Positions 7,707 through 16,167 of a DNA stretch of 49,937 bases are shown piece by piece; within the stretch, counting starts at the first letter, position 1; each line of letters starts with the position of its first letter. The stretch is taken from contig SOER01000022.1 in NCBI GenBank assembly GCA_021646405.1, positions 1 through 49,937 of the forward strand, in the 5' to 3' direction. The position numbers were made by a program, and so were the translations under genes. The DNA is from Candidatus Loosdrechtia aerotolerans (GTDB lineage Bacteria > Planctomycetota > Brocadiia > Brocadiales > Brocadiaceae). The notes under the pieces were generated by a model, which ran no database searches, was not told the origin of the DNA, and saw nothing but the letters and a program-made list of their open reading frames with translations.

Positions 7707-9413
7707 ATGCGTAATTTTCTAAAAGTAACGTTGATGTCTGCATTAGTAGGTTGTGGAATGATGGGTGCCGCATCCACTTTAATGCTGAAAGAGGCAAAGG
7801 CTGTAGAAATTATTACCCATTGGGTACCTCACGAAATTTATGGTGCACCGGGAGAGCCTGATAACAGTGGTAAGGTCTTCTTCTCTGGTTTAGGCGCAAC
7901 ATATTCCGGGTATCCGAAGCACGAAAACCCACCACCATATCCGGGGAAGTACAGCAAATTTTGGAGAACATTGCCTGCTTATCGTTATTACATCCCGGAC
8001 TATATGTATAACAGGGATGAAGTAAGACCTTCAAATCCAATTAAGGGTACCTTCCAGAATGAGCAGTGCCTTGCATGCCATTCAGTTATGACACCTGGTA
8101 TTGTAAGGGACTGGAAGAAGAGTGCTCATGCAAGGGCAGAACCGGCTCCGACTGGTTGCGATACCTGTCATGGTAATAATCACCAGAAATTAACCATGCC
8201 ATCATCAAAGGCTTGCGGAACCAGTGAGTGCCACGAGACACAGTACAACGAACAGGGGCAGGGTGGTATAGGCTCACACGCATCATGTTCCAGCTTTGCA
8301 CAGATAGAGTGTGCATGGTCAATTGAAAGGCCGCCTGGTGATACTGCCGGTTGTACATTCTGTCATACAAGTTCAGAAGAGCGATGCAGCACCTGCCACC
8401 AGAGGCATCAGTTTGATCCAAAGGTTGCAAGGCGTGCAGAGCAGTGTAAGACATGTCACTGGGGTAAGGATCACAGGGATTGGGAAGCATATGATATCGG
8501 TCTCCATGGTGTAGTTTATCAGGTGAATAAATGGGATCCACAGCAGTTCGACTGGACAAAGAAGCTGGCTGATGCAGATTATGTTGGCCCAACCTGCCAG
8601 TACTGCCACATGAGAGGCGGCCATCACAATGTGCAGAGGTTCAGCACCGTATATACCAGTATGGGTATGTCCATGGCTGATCGTGGCGCACCGCTCTGGA
8701 AGGAGAAGAGAGATCGTTGGGCTTCAGTATGTGACGATTGTCATTCACCAAGATTTGCTCGTGAAAACTTGCAGGCCCTGGATGAATCCGTTAAGGATGC
8801 AAGTTTGAAGTATCGTGAGACCTTTAAAGTTGCAGAGGATCTCCTGAAAGATGGTGTTAGTGATCCAATGCCTAAAGATCTTTGTCCGGATTGGTCAGGT
8901 CAGCATATCTGGAGTTTAAAGATCGGTGCTTATCATGACGGTCCAGAGTATGGCGGTAAGACGGGTGAATCCGGTGAATTCAGGATGTCGAACGTTACAG
9001 ATGTGGAAAGGCTTTGCTTTGAGAGCGTAGGATATTTCCAGACATACGTCTACAAGGGTATGGCTCATGGTTCATGGAACGATGCTACATACAATGATGG
9101 TTCATTCGGTATGGATCGTTGGTTGGTTAACATAAAGCAGAATGCTTCTCGGGCGCGGAGACTTGCTGCTCTTGAGAAGAAGGTTGGTATTAACTGGGTT
9201 CCGGAGGATTACTGGAAAACAGGTGAGTGGCTTGATCAGTTAACCGGTCCTTATATCGTAAAGAATCACCCTGGAAAAACCATTTTCGATCTTTGTCCGG
9301 ATCCAGGTTGGTTAGATACCCACCATGCACCTGCTGAAGAGGTCGAGTATATCAATAGAAAGCTAGAGGAACTTGGTATGAAACACGAAGGTCATGGAGG
9401 TCACGGTCACTAA
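7707..9413 (+). CDS. hdh: Hydrazine dehydrogenase, octahaem (kustc0694/kustd1340-like)
   Basis: Oxidises hydrazine to N2 with release of four electrons, the energy-conserving step of anammox, in the anammoxosome lumen. The 568-residue product has a signal peptide ending near EAKAVE, then eight haem sites: seven CxxCH (CLACH, CDTCH, CTFCH, CSTCH, CKTCH, CQYCH, CDDCH) and one CX4CH at residues 170-176 (CGTSECH). Tyr462, in the motif NDATYNDG, sits where I recall the P460-crosslinking Tyr of kustc0694. The N-terminal motif ITHWVPHEIYG and the His-rich tail are also typical. The start follows a strong GAAAGGAGGAG site. The gene has its own promoter, a long leader and a terminator, so it is monocistronic. 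Confidence 0.96.
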   Translation: MRNFLKVTLMSALVGCGMMGAASTLMLKEAKAVEIITHWVPHEIYGAPGEPDNSGKVFFSGLGATYSGYPKHENPPPYPGKYSKFWRTLPAYRYYIPDYMYNRDEVRPSNPIKGTFQNEQCLACHSVMTPGIVRDWKKSAHARAEPAPTGCDTCHGNNHQKLTMPSSKACGTSECHETQYNEQGQGGIGSHASCSSFAQIECAWSIERPPGDTAGCTFCHTSSEERCSTCHQRHQFDPKVARRAEQCKTCHWGKDHRDWEAYDIGLHGVVYQVNKWDPQQFDWTKKLADADYVGPTCQYCHMRGGHHNVQRFSTVYTSMGMSMADRGAPLWKEKRDRWASVCDDCHSPRFARENLQALDESVKDASLKYRETFKVAEDLLKDGVSDPMPKDLCPDWSGQHIWSLKIGAYHDGPEYGGKTGESGEFRMSNVTDVERLCFESVGYFQTYVYKGMAHGSWNDATYNDGSFGMDRWLVNIKQNASRARRLAALEKKVGINWVPEDYWKTGEWLDQLTGPYIVKNHPGKTIFDLCPDPGWLDTHHAPAEEVEYINRKLEELGMKHEGHGGHGH

Positions 9414-9483
9414 TATAAGGGCATGGCGAAGCTACGGCAATGAGAGATTAGCAGGATAATAGTGTTTTTTCTCTTGTTGTTCT

Positions 9484-9526
9484 AAAAAAAGAAGCTGTGC
9501 GGGGTTTGCACAGCTTCTTTTTTTTT
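9484..9526 (+). terminator. Strong rho-independent terminator after hdh
   Basis: GAAGCTGTGC (9491-9500) and GCACAGCTTC (9508-9517) make a perfect 10-bp stem, extended by A-T pairs, followed by nine T. It begins about 70 bases after the hdh stop. Confidence 0.9.
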
Positions 9527-9647
9527 ATAAACGAACGCAGGAACGAAATTGTACGGATTATTTCTTTTCTGTGTAGTAGTAGTAGTTAAATAATAACTAA
9601 GAAGCAGCGTAAAGTAGTATTAAATATTTAGTGGAGTGTAGGTGTTT

Positions 9648-10862
9648 ATGAAACCATACAGAAGCATCGTTGGACTAGTTTTATTGGTAATCTTTTCTAT
9701 ACCTATCTCATGTAATAAGACCAAAGAGGAGATGGAAATAGCCGAGACCTTATTGAGGGAGAATAAACTGGATGAGGCTCTGACAACATATACAAGGGTT
9801 ATAGAGGCCGATAATAGCCTGGTCGAGGCGTATTTTGGACGAGGAAAAGTTTATGCAGAACTAGGAAAACTTGAGGATGCTGCAAATGACTTTAGAAAAG
9901 CGATTGATTTAAAACCAAATTATATTAATGCCCATAAAAAATTAGCCGAAACATTTATTAAGATAGGTGCACCTCTTGATGAATATCAAAAACGCGTTAA
10001 AGCTATAGAGGATAACCCGAATAATCCTCTGACTTATGTTGATCTTGGCGTTTTTTACCATAAATTAGAAAAAGATATCGACGCAATAGAACAGTATAAA
10101 CAAGCACTGGAACTCGATCCGGATAATCCCTATATTATGTATAATCTTGGTGTTGGTTATCTGGATATGGGTTTATACGAAGATGCAGAAGAAATCTTCA
10201 CACAGGCAATTGAAATAAATCCGGAGTATGATAATGCACACTATAATTGTGCCGTAGCCTTACATAAACAGGGAAAGATTGATGAGTGCATGAACGAGCT
10301 TAACAAGACCCTTGAGATAAATCCGAAGTACTCGAATGCCTATGTTGTTTTTGGATTGATTAAGCTGAGAAAAAAGAAGTTTGAGGAAGCGATTGCCGAA
10401 TACAATAAGGCTATGGAAATAGAACCCGATAATCTCATGGCACGTTATCAAAGGGCTATCGTTTTTGCTCTGCAGGAAAGATATGATGATGCACTTGCAG
10501 AAAATATGAAAATACTGGAGAAAGACCCAAAATTTGCGAATGCAGCATATAATATCGGTGTGATCTACCACAGAACCGACAGGCTTGATAAAGCGATGGA
10601 ATGGTATGATAAGGTTGTAAAAAAGATTGATCCGCTCCATGAAGACTCATATTACAACAGAGGCCAGATCTATTCAGCAATGGATGATCACAGTAAGGCT
10701 TATAGTGATTATATAACGTATAGCATGATTACAAAATGGAGAACGGGTAAAGACCCGGCAGTTGTGTATAACGAAGATGAGATTAAGGAGATGTTTTTAC
10801 ATTCTAAACCGACTTTAGAAGGTCAAATGAAAGATCAGGAACTCGAATTAAAATCAAATTAA
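9648..10862 (+). CDS. TPR-repeat lipoprotein
   Basis: 404-residue protein with a hydrophobic leader and a lipobox-like IPISC near residue 22, so probably lipid-anchored, followed almost entirely by about ten 34-residue TPR units (for example LDEALTTYTRVIEADNSLVE and the NPYIMYNLGVGYLDMGLYED type). TPR arrays act as protein-docking scaffolds; no enzymatic motif is visible. ATG 9648 is preferred to GTG 9642 because GGAG (9633-9636) is 11 bases upstream. One base separates its stop from the next TPR gene, so the two are co-transcribed. It follows the hdh terminator. A scaffold or assembly role for exported cytochromes is only a guess from position. Confidence 0.85.
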   Translation: MKPYRSIVGLVLLVIFSIPISCNKTKEEMEIAETLLRENKLDEALTTYTRVIEADNSLVEAYFGRGKVYAELGKLEDAANDFRKAIDLKPNYINAHKKLAETFIKIGAPLDEYQKRVKAIEDNPNNPLTYVDLGVFYHKLEKDIDAIEQYKQALELDPDNPYIMYNLGVGYLDMGLYEDAEEIFTQAIEINPEYDNAHYNCAVALHKQGKIDECMNELNKTLEINPKYSNAYVVFGLIKLRKKKFEEAIAEYNKAMEIEPDNLMARYQRAIVFALQERYDDALAENMKILEKDPKFANAAYNIGVIYHRTDRLDKAMEWYDKVVKKIDPLHEDSYYNRGQIYSAMDDHSKAYSDYITYSMITKWRTGKDPAVVYNEDEIKEMFLHSKPTLEGQMKDQELELKSN

Positions 10863-10863
10863 T

Positions 10864-12021
10864 ATGTTAAAACAACTATCAGTTAAAGGAGTTATCCTGC
10901 TCTCGGTTTTTTCATTCCAACACTTTGGATTTGCAAAGGATCCTTCTCCTGTCGGAGACAGGTATTTTTACGAAGGTCAATGGGATGAGGCTATCAAAGA
11001 ATATGAGAAGTGTCTTGCGAAGAACAGAGAACAACCAGAGGTTTATTTTCGGTTAGGAAATGCTTATGCGAAAAAAGGAGAATTAGAGCAGGCTGTTGAG
11101 GCTTTTACTATAGCGACTCAACTCAAACCCGATTATCTTGAGGCATATCAACGATTATCCGAGGTTAGCATACAAATTGGGGTTCCGGAAAATGAGACGA
11201 AAATGTATTTGAAAGAAGTCCGGAGGAACCCAAATGATGCAGATGCCCACTTCCGTTTAGGTTTGTCATATTACAAACATAATATATTAGAGGATGCCAG
11301 GAGAGAATTCGAGACAGCGATTGGACTCAATCCGAAAAAAGCAGAGGCATACTTTCACTTAGGAGTTTTGCATCAGGATTATAATGCACATGAAAAAGCA
11401 ATTGAGATGTACAGAAAAGCGGTTGAGATATCACCAGAGCATGACCACTACCATTTCCGTCTGGGGGCTGCTTATCACAAAATAGGGCAATTGAATGACG
11501 CTATCTCAGAATATCAACGGGTTATCGAATTAAATCAAAATTGTACAGAAGCATATACCAATTTAAGCAGTGCCTATCTCGCAAAAGATTTACACCCTAA
11601 AGCCATTGATACTTTAAAAAAGGCATTAGAACTGAGCACACCTGCAAGTATTGCCAGGATCCATTATTATCTTGGGAATATTTATGGTAAGATGAGAGAG
11701 TTTGATAAGGCAATAGCGGAATATAAACGATCAGTAGAGATTAGTCCCCGGTTGATTGCACCCCATTATAATTTAGGTATTCTTTATTTAAAGGAGAAAA
11801 TGGCAGACCAGGCCATAGAAGAATTTACCAAGGTCGTTGTGTTAGATCACGATTATGCTGATGCTTATTTAAACCGCGGTAAGGCTTATGAACTGAAAGG
11901 CGATCTTAAAAGTGCACAGAACGATTATAACTCCTTTCAGCATGCAAAATCTGCGTTTGGAAGGGTATACAGAGAAGAATCCTCGCTGAATTATAATGAA
12001 GATTTGAACTTGCTGGAATAG
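10864..12021 (+). CDS. Exported TPR-repeat protein
   Basis: 385 residues with a signal peptide (cleavage near FGFAKD) and roughly nine to ten TPR units through to the C-terminus. It resembles the preceding TPR lipoprotein in layout, including the motif in which QLKPDYLEAYQRLSEVSIQI parallels DLKPNYINAHKKLAETFIKI of the neighbour, so the pair probably arose by duplication. The start ATG is 1 base after the upstream stop, with no separate ribosome site visible, which suggests translational coupling. There is no catalytic motif. A periplasmic scaffold role is likely from the family, but the partner is unknown. Confidence 0.85.
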   Translation: MLKQLSVKGVILLSVFSFQHFGFAKDPSPVGDRYFYEGQWDEAIKEYEKCLAKNREQPEVYFRLGNAYAKKGELEQAVEAFTIATQLKPDYLEAYQRLSEVSIQIGVPENETKMYLKEVRRNPNDADAHFRLGLSYYKHNILEDARREFETAIGLNPKKAEAYFHLGVLHQDYNAHEKAIEMYRKAVEISPEHDHYHFRLGAAYHKIGQLNDAISEYQRVIELNQNCTEAYTNLSSAYLAKDLHPKAIDTLKKALELSTPASIARIHYYLGNIYGKMREFDKAIAEYKRSVEISPRLIAPHYNLGILYLKEKMADQAIEEFTKVVVLDHDYADAYLNRGKAYELKGDLKSAQNDYNSFQHAKSAFGRVYREESSLNYNEDLNLLE

Positions 12022-12063
12022 GGTACTATCCTTTATGAATAGCAAAAACCGCTCCGGATGAGA

Positions 12064-12157
12064 TGTCAGCAGGAAAGAGGCTGATCGCCCTGTGCTCTTC
12101 ATAACCCACACAGTCATTTTCCTAATGCTTTTAACCTTGAACCTTGAACCCTGAACC
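12064..12157 (-). repeat. Dispersed ~100-bp repeat, copy C (inverted)
   Basis: On the minus strand this reads GGTTCAGGGTTCAAGG, then TTAAAAGCATTAGGAAAATG, ACTGTGTGGGTTATGAAGA and GATCAGCCTCTTTCCTGCTG. The same blocks in the same order occur at 18565-18681 and 22281-22355. It lies between two convergent genes. Confidence 0.7.
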
Positions 12158-12173
12158 TCATTGATTTTTCATC

Positions 12174-12194
12174 ACCCCTACGGGGTTATTTTTT
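12174..12194 (+). terminator. Terminator of the TPR gene pair
   Basis: ACCCC-TAC-GGGGT (12174-12186) followed by TATTTTTT. It can serve the + strand TPR genes and, with the A-run after it, weakly the convergent gene. Confidence 0.6.
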
Positions 12195-12257
12195 AAAAAA
12201 CGAAAGCGTTGCTTTATTGCTAGTTCATCTTTCGGTCTTTATCCTCTTGATTCCCGG

Positions 12258-13820
12258 TCACCTTTTCTTGGCTGTTTTATCAGTGTCAGATTTATAATCT
12301 TTCACACACCGGAAACCAATACTCTTGTTTCTCTCCTCTGGTTTTCCGAACATCCTTACAGCACATCGCATTTTATATACGTAAGGGGCAAATAAAGAGC
12401 TTCCTTTTATAATGCGGACACCTGTGCTTATTTCAGGGCCTTTAGGATTCATGCTTGGGCTGGTGTGGAAATACTCAGCATGATACCAGTCATTGCACCA
12501 TTCTGAAACACCGCCGGACATGTCGAGACATCCGTAAACACTTTTTCCCGTTTCAAAGCTTCCTACGGATAAAGGTGCATTTTCTCCGACATTACAGAAC
12601 TTGGCGTCCCATATATTCCCCCACGGGAATCTCCGGCCGTCAGTTCCCCGTGCTGCCTTTTCCCATTCAGCCTCTGTAGGCAAACGTTTACCGGCCCATG
12701 CCGCATAAGCGTAGGCATCGTACCAGTCTATTCTGTTTACCGGGTAGTCAGGGTAATCGTAATAAGGATAATCCCAACTTGTGTGGGGAGTACCAGGCGT
12801 ATGATCTTTATTTTCAGGTTCATCCGGGTGGCATTTACTGTGGTCGCTCGTTTCTTTCATATATTGTAAAAATTCCCAATACTGGGCGTTGGTTACCTCA
12901 TATTTATCAATGGAAAATGCATCAAGATATACCTCATGTTGAGGACTCTCCTCAGCAATGAATTCATCCTCTCCGGAACCCATGATGAATTTTCCTGCCG
13001 GTACAATCACCATTTGATTCCATTTCTCCGCATTTTCTGTTAAGGCCTTTTTCATTTTTTTACTTCTTTCTGCTAAAACTATCTCAGTTCGTTGTTTTTT
13101 CTCGGCCGGGCTGAGTCCTTTCTCTAATTTGTAAATGTATACAGATACATCTTCTAATGTTTTTTGGTAATTTTTATCAGATTTCGTTTCCGGAGGTTGC
13201 GCCTCCAACAATTTTTTGCAGGTATCGAGATGGACAAGGGCTTTTACTGTATTTTTCAACTCCCAGTAAATACCTCCCATGTGATAATGAATAGATGGTA
13301 TTTTGGGATCCAGCAACTCTGCTTTCTTATATTCTATCAATGCCCTTTCCAAATCTTTCATTTCTTCCCGATATCTGTTACCCTCTATAACATGGAGCAA
13401 TGCCTGTTTTGTTATCTCTTCTGGTGTAGCGTCGGAAGGCAGTCCGAGATCATCTTTTGTAATCTCAGTCTCGGTGATTTTTTTACTCATATCAGAAGAT
13501 AGCGGGGTAAGTGGTGTACCGTCCCGTTTACAGAATTTTTCACCGGGATTTCCCGCTTCTTTACACGTTGGGCATATAAGATCCTCATGATCATATTCGA
13601 TAAGTTGTAAACCATCAATAGTGCAAAAACTGACATCACCGGGATAAATCCTGTTACATTGGGGACATATTTTATTTTTTAAAATGTTTTCTCTTACCTG
13701 AGATAGGGCTTTTTTATTTAGAGGGGGATTTTGTACTTCTTTTTTGACTTCCTCTGCAATAGATACGGTGTGTTGGATCAGTAAGGGTAAAGACAGAAAG
13801 AGAGAATACACTATTTTCAC
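12258..13820 (-). CDS. Exported double zinc-ribbon / TPR / FGE-sulfatase-domain protein
   Basis: 520 residues from GTG 13820, chosen because GGAGG precedes it by 9 bases and the product then begins with a signal peptide (MKIVYSLFLSLPLL). After the signal come two CxxC-type zinc ribbons (CPQCNR...SFC and CPTCKE...KFC), a TPR-like pair around EYKKAELLDPKIPSIHYHMG, a charged helix and a C-terminal formylglycine-generating-enzyme-like domain with the motifs VPAGKFIMGS, SIDKYEVTNAQYWEF, GKRLPTEAEWEKAARG, FPWGN, MSGGVSEWC and GFRCV. The two catalytic Cys of true FGE are not evident, so it is more likely a binding member of the SUMF1/C-type-lectin-like family. It stands alone, convergent with the TPR pair. 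Confidence 0.85.
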   Translation of the reverse strand: MKIVYSLFLSLPLLIQHTVSIAEEVKKEVQNPPLNKKALSQVRENILKNKICPQCNRIYPGDVSFCTIDGLQLIEYDHEDLICPTCKEAGNPGEKFCKRDGTPLTPLSSDMSKKITETEITKDDLGLPSDATPEEITKQALLHVIEGNRYREEMKDLERALIEYKKAELLDPKIPSIHYHMGGIYWELKNTVKALVHLDTCKKLLEAQPPETKSDKNYQKTLEDVSVYIYKLEKGLSPAEKKQRTEIVLAERSKKMKKALTENAEKWNQMVIVPAGKFIMGSGEDEFIAEESPQHEVYLDAFSIDKYEVTNAQYWEFLQYMKETSDHSKCHPDEPENKDHTPGTPHTSWDYPYYDYPDYPVNRIDWYDAYAYAAWAGKRLPTEAEWEKAARGTDGRRFPWGNIWDAKFCNVGENAPLSVGSFETGKSVYGCLDMSGGVSEWCNDWYHAEYFHTSPSMNPKGPEISTGVRIIKGSSLFAPYVYKMRCAVRMFGKPEERNKSIGFRCVKDYKSDTDKTAKKR

Positions 13821-13949
13821 AAGAGAAAACCTCCAAAACAAGGGTAAAGATTATGTAAACTAAGCTCTGCGGCAATGAAAGAGATACGATAAAGCATCTC
13901 CTTGTCCCGCTGAACTAACAGATAAAATCTGATAACAACTTAAAAGGAC

Positions 13950-14510
13950 TTAAGGTTTCTTTTCTGCCATCTCCAGGCCACTATTTTCTAAAGTTTTTTG
14001 ACTTTCTTTTTCAGAAACCCAATCTGACCATCTTCCCCATTCGACATATTTTTTACCATCGGATAACCAGTATTGAGTACCGTCTCTTTCTCTCTTAAAA
14101 GAGAGGTTCTCAACATTGCGAACCTGGGTCTGTTTGACAACGTGAAAAAAGTAACAGTCGACCTGATGAAAATTAATCTCCGACGCATTTGTTACTTCTT
14201 TTAACTTTAAATCATCAATGGTCAGTTTTTTCTCGCCTAATTTTTTTTCATCTACCGGAATTTCATATGTGGTTATTTCGGTTACTTTAATTGTAGTAGG
14301 TGTAGGCTTATCGTCGATCCAGGGGATGGGCACGGTTCCCCCGTACGGCGCAAAAGACTGATGGTAACTATCCTTCTGTTCTCCAAGCTTGCCGAAGATG
14401 TCAATATGTTGTGCATAAACTGGCCCTTTACCTATAAAGGAAATACTAAAAAAAGCGGAGATACCCAACAGTGTGCCTATTGTCATATATTTTGAACAAA
14501 GAATACGCAT
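13950..14510 (-). CDS. Exported hypothetical protein
   Basis: 186 residues from ATG 14510: a signal peptide (cleavage near GPVYAQ), a PYGGTVPIPWIDDKP motif, then a Lys/Glu-rich region with the ends TYEIPVDEKKLGEKKLTIDD and GTQYWLSDGKKYVEWGRWSD. I do not recognise the family. The open frame reaches 14597, but that upstream part overlaps a promoter on the same strand (14569-14597), so the inner ATG, preceded by AAGAAGGGA, is the real start. It is likely periplasmic or in the anammoxosome lumen. Confidence 0.75.
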   Translation of the reverse strand: MRILCSKYMTIGTLLGISAFFSISFIGKGPVYAQHIDIFGKLGEQKDSYHQSFAPYGGTVPIPWIDDKPTPTTIKVTEITTYEIPVDEKKLGEKKLTIDDLKLKEVTNASEINFHQVDCYFFHVVKQTQVRNVENLSFKRERDGTQYWLSDGKKYVEWGRWSDWVSEKESQKTLENSGLEMAEKKP

Positions 14511-14568
14511 ACGAAATCCCTTCTTATAATAGAGAATAACAGAAAAATTGAATGAAATTAAAATGGGA

Positions 14569-14597
14569 ATTTTACATAAAAAAAGTATATTTGTCAA
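14569..14597 (-). promoter_or_regulatory. Promoter of the exported hypothetical gene (minus strand)
   Basis: Read on the minus strand: TTGACA (14597-14592), a 17-base spacer, TAAAAT (14574-14569). It fixes the gene start downstream, at 14510. Confidence 0.65.
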
Positions 14598-14662
14598 TTA
14601 GTATAGAATATTTACCTTTTGTTGACCCCTTTCATTAATATTACAGCTTATAAAAAAATGAC

Positions 14663-14691
14663 TTGAACATCTATAAACTTTGTGGTAAAAT
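14663..14691 (+). promoter_or_regulatory. Promoter of the 11-haem cytochrome gene
   Basis: TTGAAC (14663-14668), a 17-base spacer and TAAAAT (14686-14691) on the + strand, about 155 bases before the start codon at 14847. It is back to back with the minus-strand promoter at 14569-14597. Confidence 0.55.
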
Positions 14692-14846
14692 CTGCGAGCT
14701 TTTTGATAGTTAAACGGAGTTATATATACCGGGCAAAGTATAACTTATTTACCTTTAATTTTCAGAATTTTCATATATGATAGATTTAATCAAGTAGCAA
14801 CGGCAAAGGCCTTTATTATAAAACGTAAGAACAGTAGGAGGAATTT

Positions 14847-16067
14847 ATGGCGCGGTTGAAGCAGTTATTGGAATTTGTTCGGAGAAGAAAAAAACTGGTA
14901 GGCTTCTTTACCATAATTGCGTTGGTTATCTTTTTTGTTACCATGAGGCAAGTTTATCATTACTCAGAGACTAGTGAGTTCTGTGCCAGCTGTCATGAAA
15001 TGAAGATTCACTATGATTCATTTAAGGCGTCGAAGCATCATAATGAGCATGTTGAGAATTGCCATGCCTGTCACGTTGGACCTGGTTTAAAAGGTTATGC
15101 ACATGCAAAGCTGAGTGATGGAACCCATGATTCTATCATGCACGCGTTTCAGGCTTACTCTGACGGTTCCTTTATCGAGGTTGCAGAGGACAGTCTTGAG
15201 ATAATAAACGATAACTGCGTACACTGCCATTCTGAAGGTTTTACGAAAGATAAATCTCATATCGAATTTGCGACAAAAAGTAACAAACATGGTGGTACTG
15301 TTGGGACGTTACTGAACAGATTAGTATGTACAGATTGTCATTTAGGTGTTGTTCATCCTCACATGCCTGGTGACTTATTCAAGGCCTATGCAGGAAGGAA
15401 GATTAAACCATTTGGTACGTATGAAGAGACAGATTGCCTTGCCTGTCATAAATTGGCTACACCCAAGACCGTGAAGGAATGGACAAGGGGCGTTCATGCG
15501 GTAAAAGGGGTAACATGTATTAGCTGTCATGGAAATGATCACAGGGCTATTGTGAAAAAGCGGGGTTATGTTTCAGCAAGTGTCTGCGGGGAATGTCATC
15601 AGAATCAGTTTGTTGAATTTCGTGAGAGTGCACATTATAAAGGTCATCCGGTTGCTACATCAAGCCCGTTTGATGTGATAAGCACAAGGCTATTGAATAT
15701 TCCTGGTTGTAAAGATTGCCATAAAATGAGTTTGGTCAGCGAGTCTGATAGGATCGGTGGAAGTTGTAATGCATGTCATACAAGTCATGAATTTTCGGTA
15801 GCCCAGGCAAAGGCATATGACGCTTGTGAGAAATGTCATATTGGCGGACCGGATCATGCTCAATTAAAAACCGGTGAGGGCTCGGTATTTGGAAAGGTCT
15901 TAAAACTACGCAACCAGGGTATCATAACGAAAGAGCTGGTTACCTGTCAATCGTGTCATGGTCCAAATAAGTCTCATAACTTTAGCAAGGTATCGATACC
16001 GCAGGATATAAATGTGTTGCTTTTCGGGGGGTATGGATATGTAAAAGCCCCGGCAGAACACCGATAG
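14847..16067 (+). CDS. Membrane-anchored 11-haem cytochrome: NapC/NrfH-like head fused to truncated HAO-like domain
   Basis: 406 residues with one N-terminal membrane helix (about 18-33) and eleven CxxCH motifs starting at residues 46, 72, 124, 161, 197, 224, 247, 288, 307, 327 and 367. The first four follow the NapC/NirT/NrfH quinol-dehydrogenase pattern (SETSEFCASCHEM after the helix). The last seven match haems 1-7 of HAO, including CLACH-x3-TPKTVKEW, CISCHGNDH, CGECHQNQ and the closely spaced haem 4-5-6 block (compare GCKDCH...CNACH...CEKCH with GCAECH...CDGCH...CRYCH in the hao gene here). Haem 8 and the crosslinking-Tyr domain are absent. It probably passes electrons between the quinone pool and a soluble or built-in HAO-like centre. 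It has its own promoter, an AGGAGG ribosome site and a terminator. Confidence 0.88.
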   Translation: MARLKQLLEFVRRRKKLVGFFTIIALVIFFVTMRQVYHYSETSEFCASCHEMKIHYDSFKASKHHNEHVENCHACHVGPGLKGYAHAKLSDGTHDSIMHAFQAYSDGSFIEVAEDSLEIINDNCVHCHSEGFTKDKSHIEFATKSNKHGGTVGTLLNRLVCTDCHLGVVHPHMPGDLFKAYAGRKIKPFGTYEETDCLACHKLATPKTVKEWTRGVHAVKGVTCISCHGNDHRAIVKKRGYVSASVCGECHQNQFVEFRESAHYKGHPVATSSPFDVISTRLLNIPGCKDCHKMSLVSESDRIGGSCNACHTSHEFSVAQAKAYDACEKCHIGGPDHAQLKTGEGSVFGKVLKLRNQGIITKELVTCQSCHGPNKSHNFSKVSIPQDINVLLFGGYGYVKAPAEHR

Positions 16068-16095
16068 CTCAGTTAATTTGAGCTTGATTTACCAG

Positions 16096-16133
16096 AATCC
16101 CACCATACTATTAATATGGTGGGATTTTTTTTT
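16096..16133 (+). terminator. Terminator after the 11-haem cytochrome gene
   Basis: ATCCCACCATA (16097-16107) pairs perfectly with TATGGTGGGAT (16115-16125), with a 7-nt loop, followed by a T-run. Confidence 0.9.
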
Positions 16134-16167
16134 ATATTGTATTCGATAAAAAGAGGGAAAAACTCGG

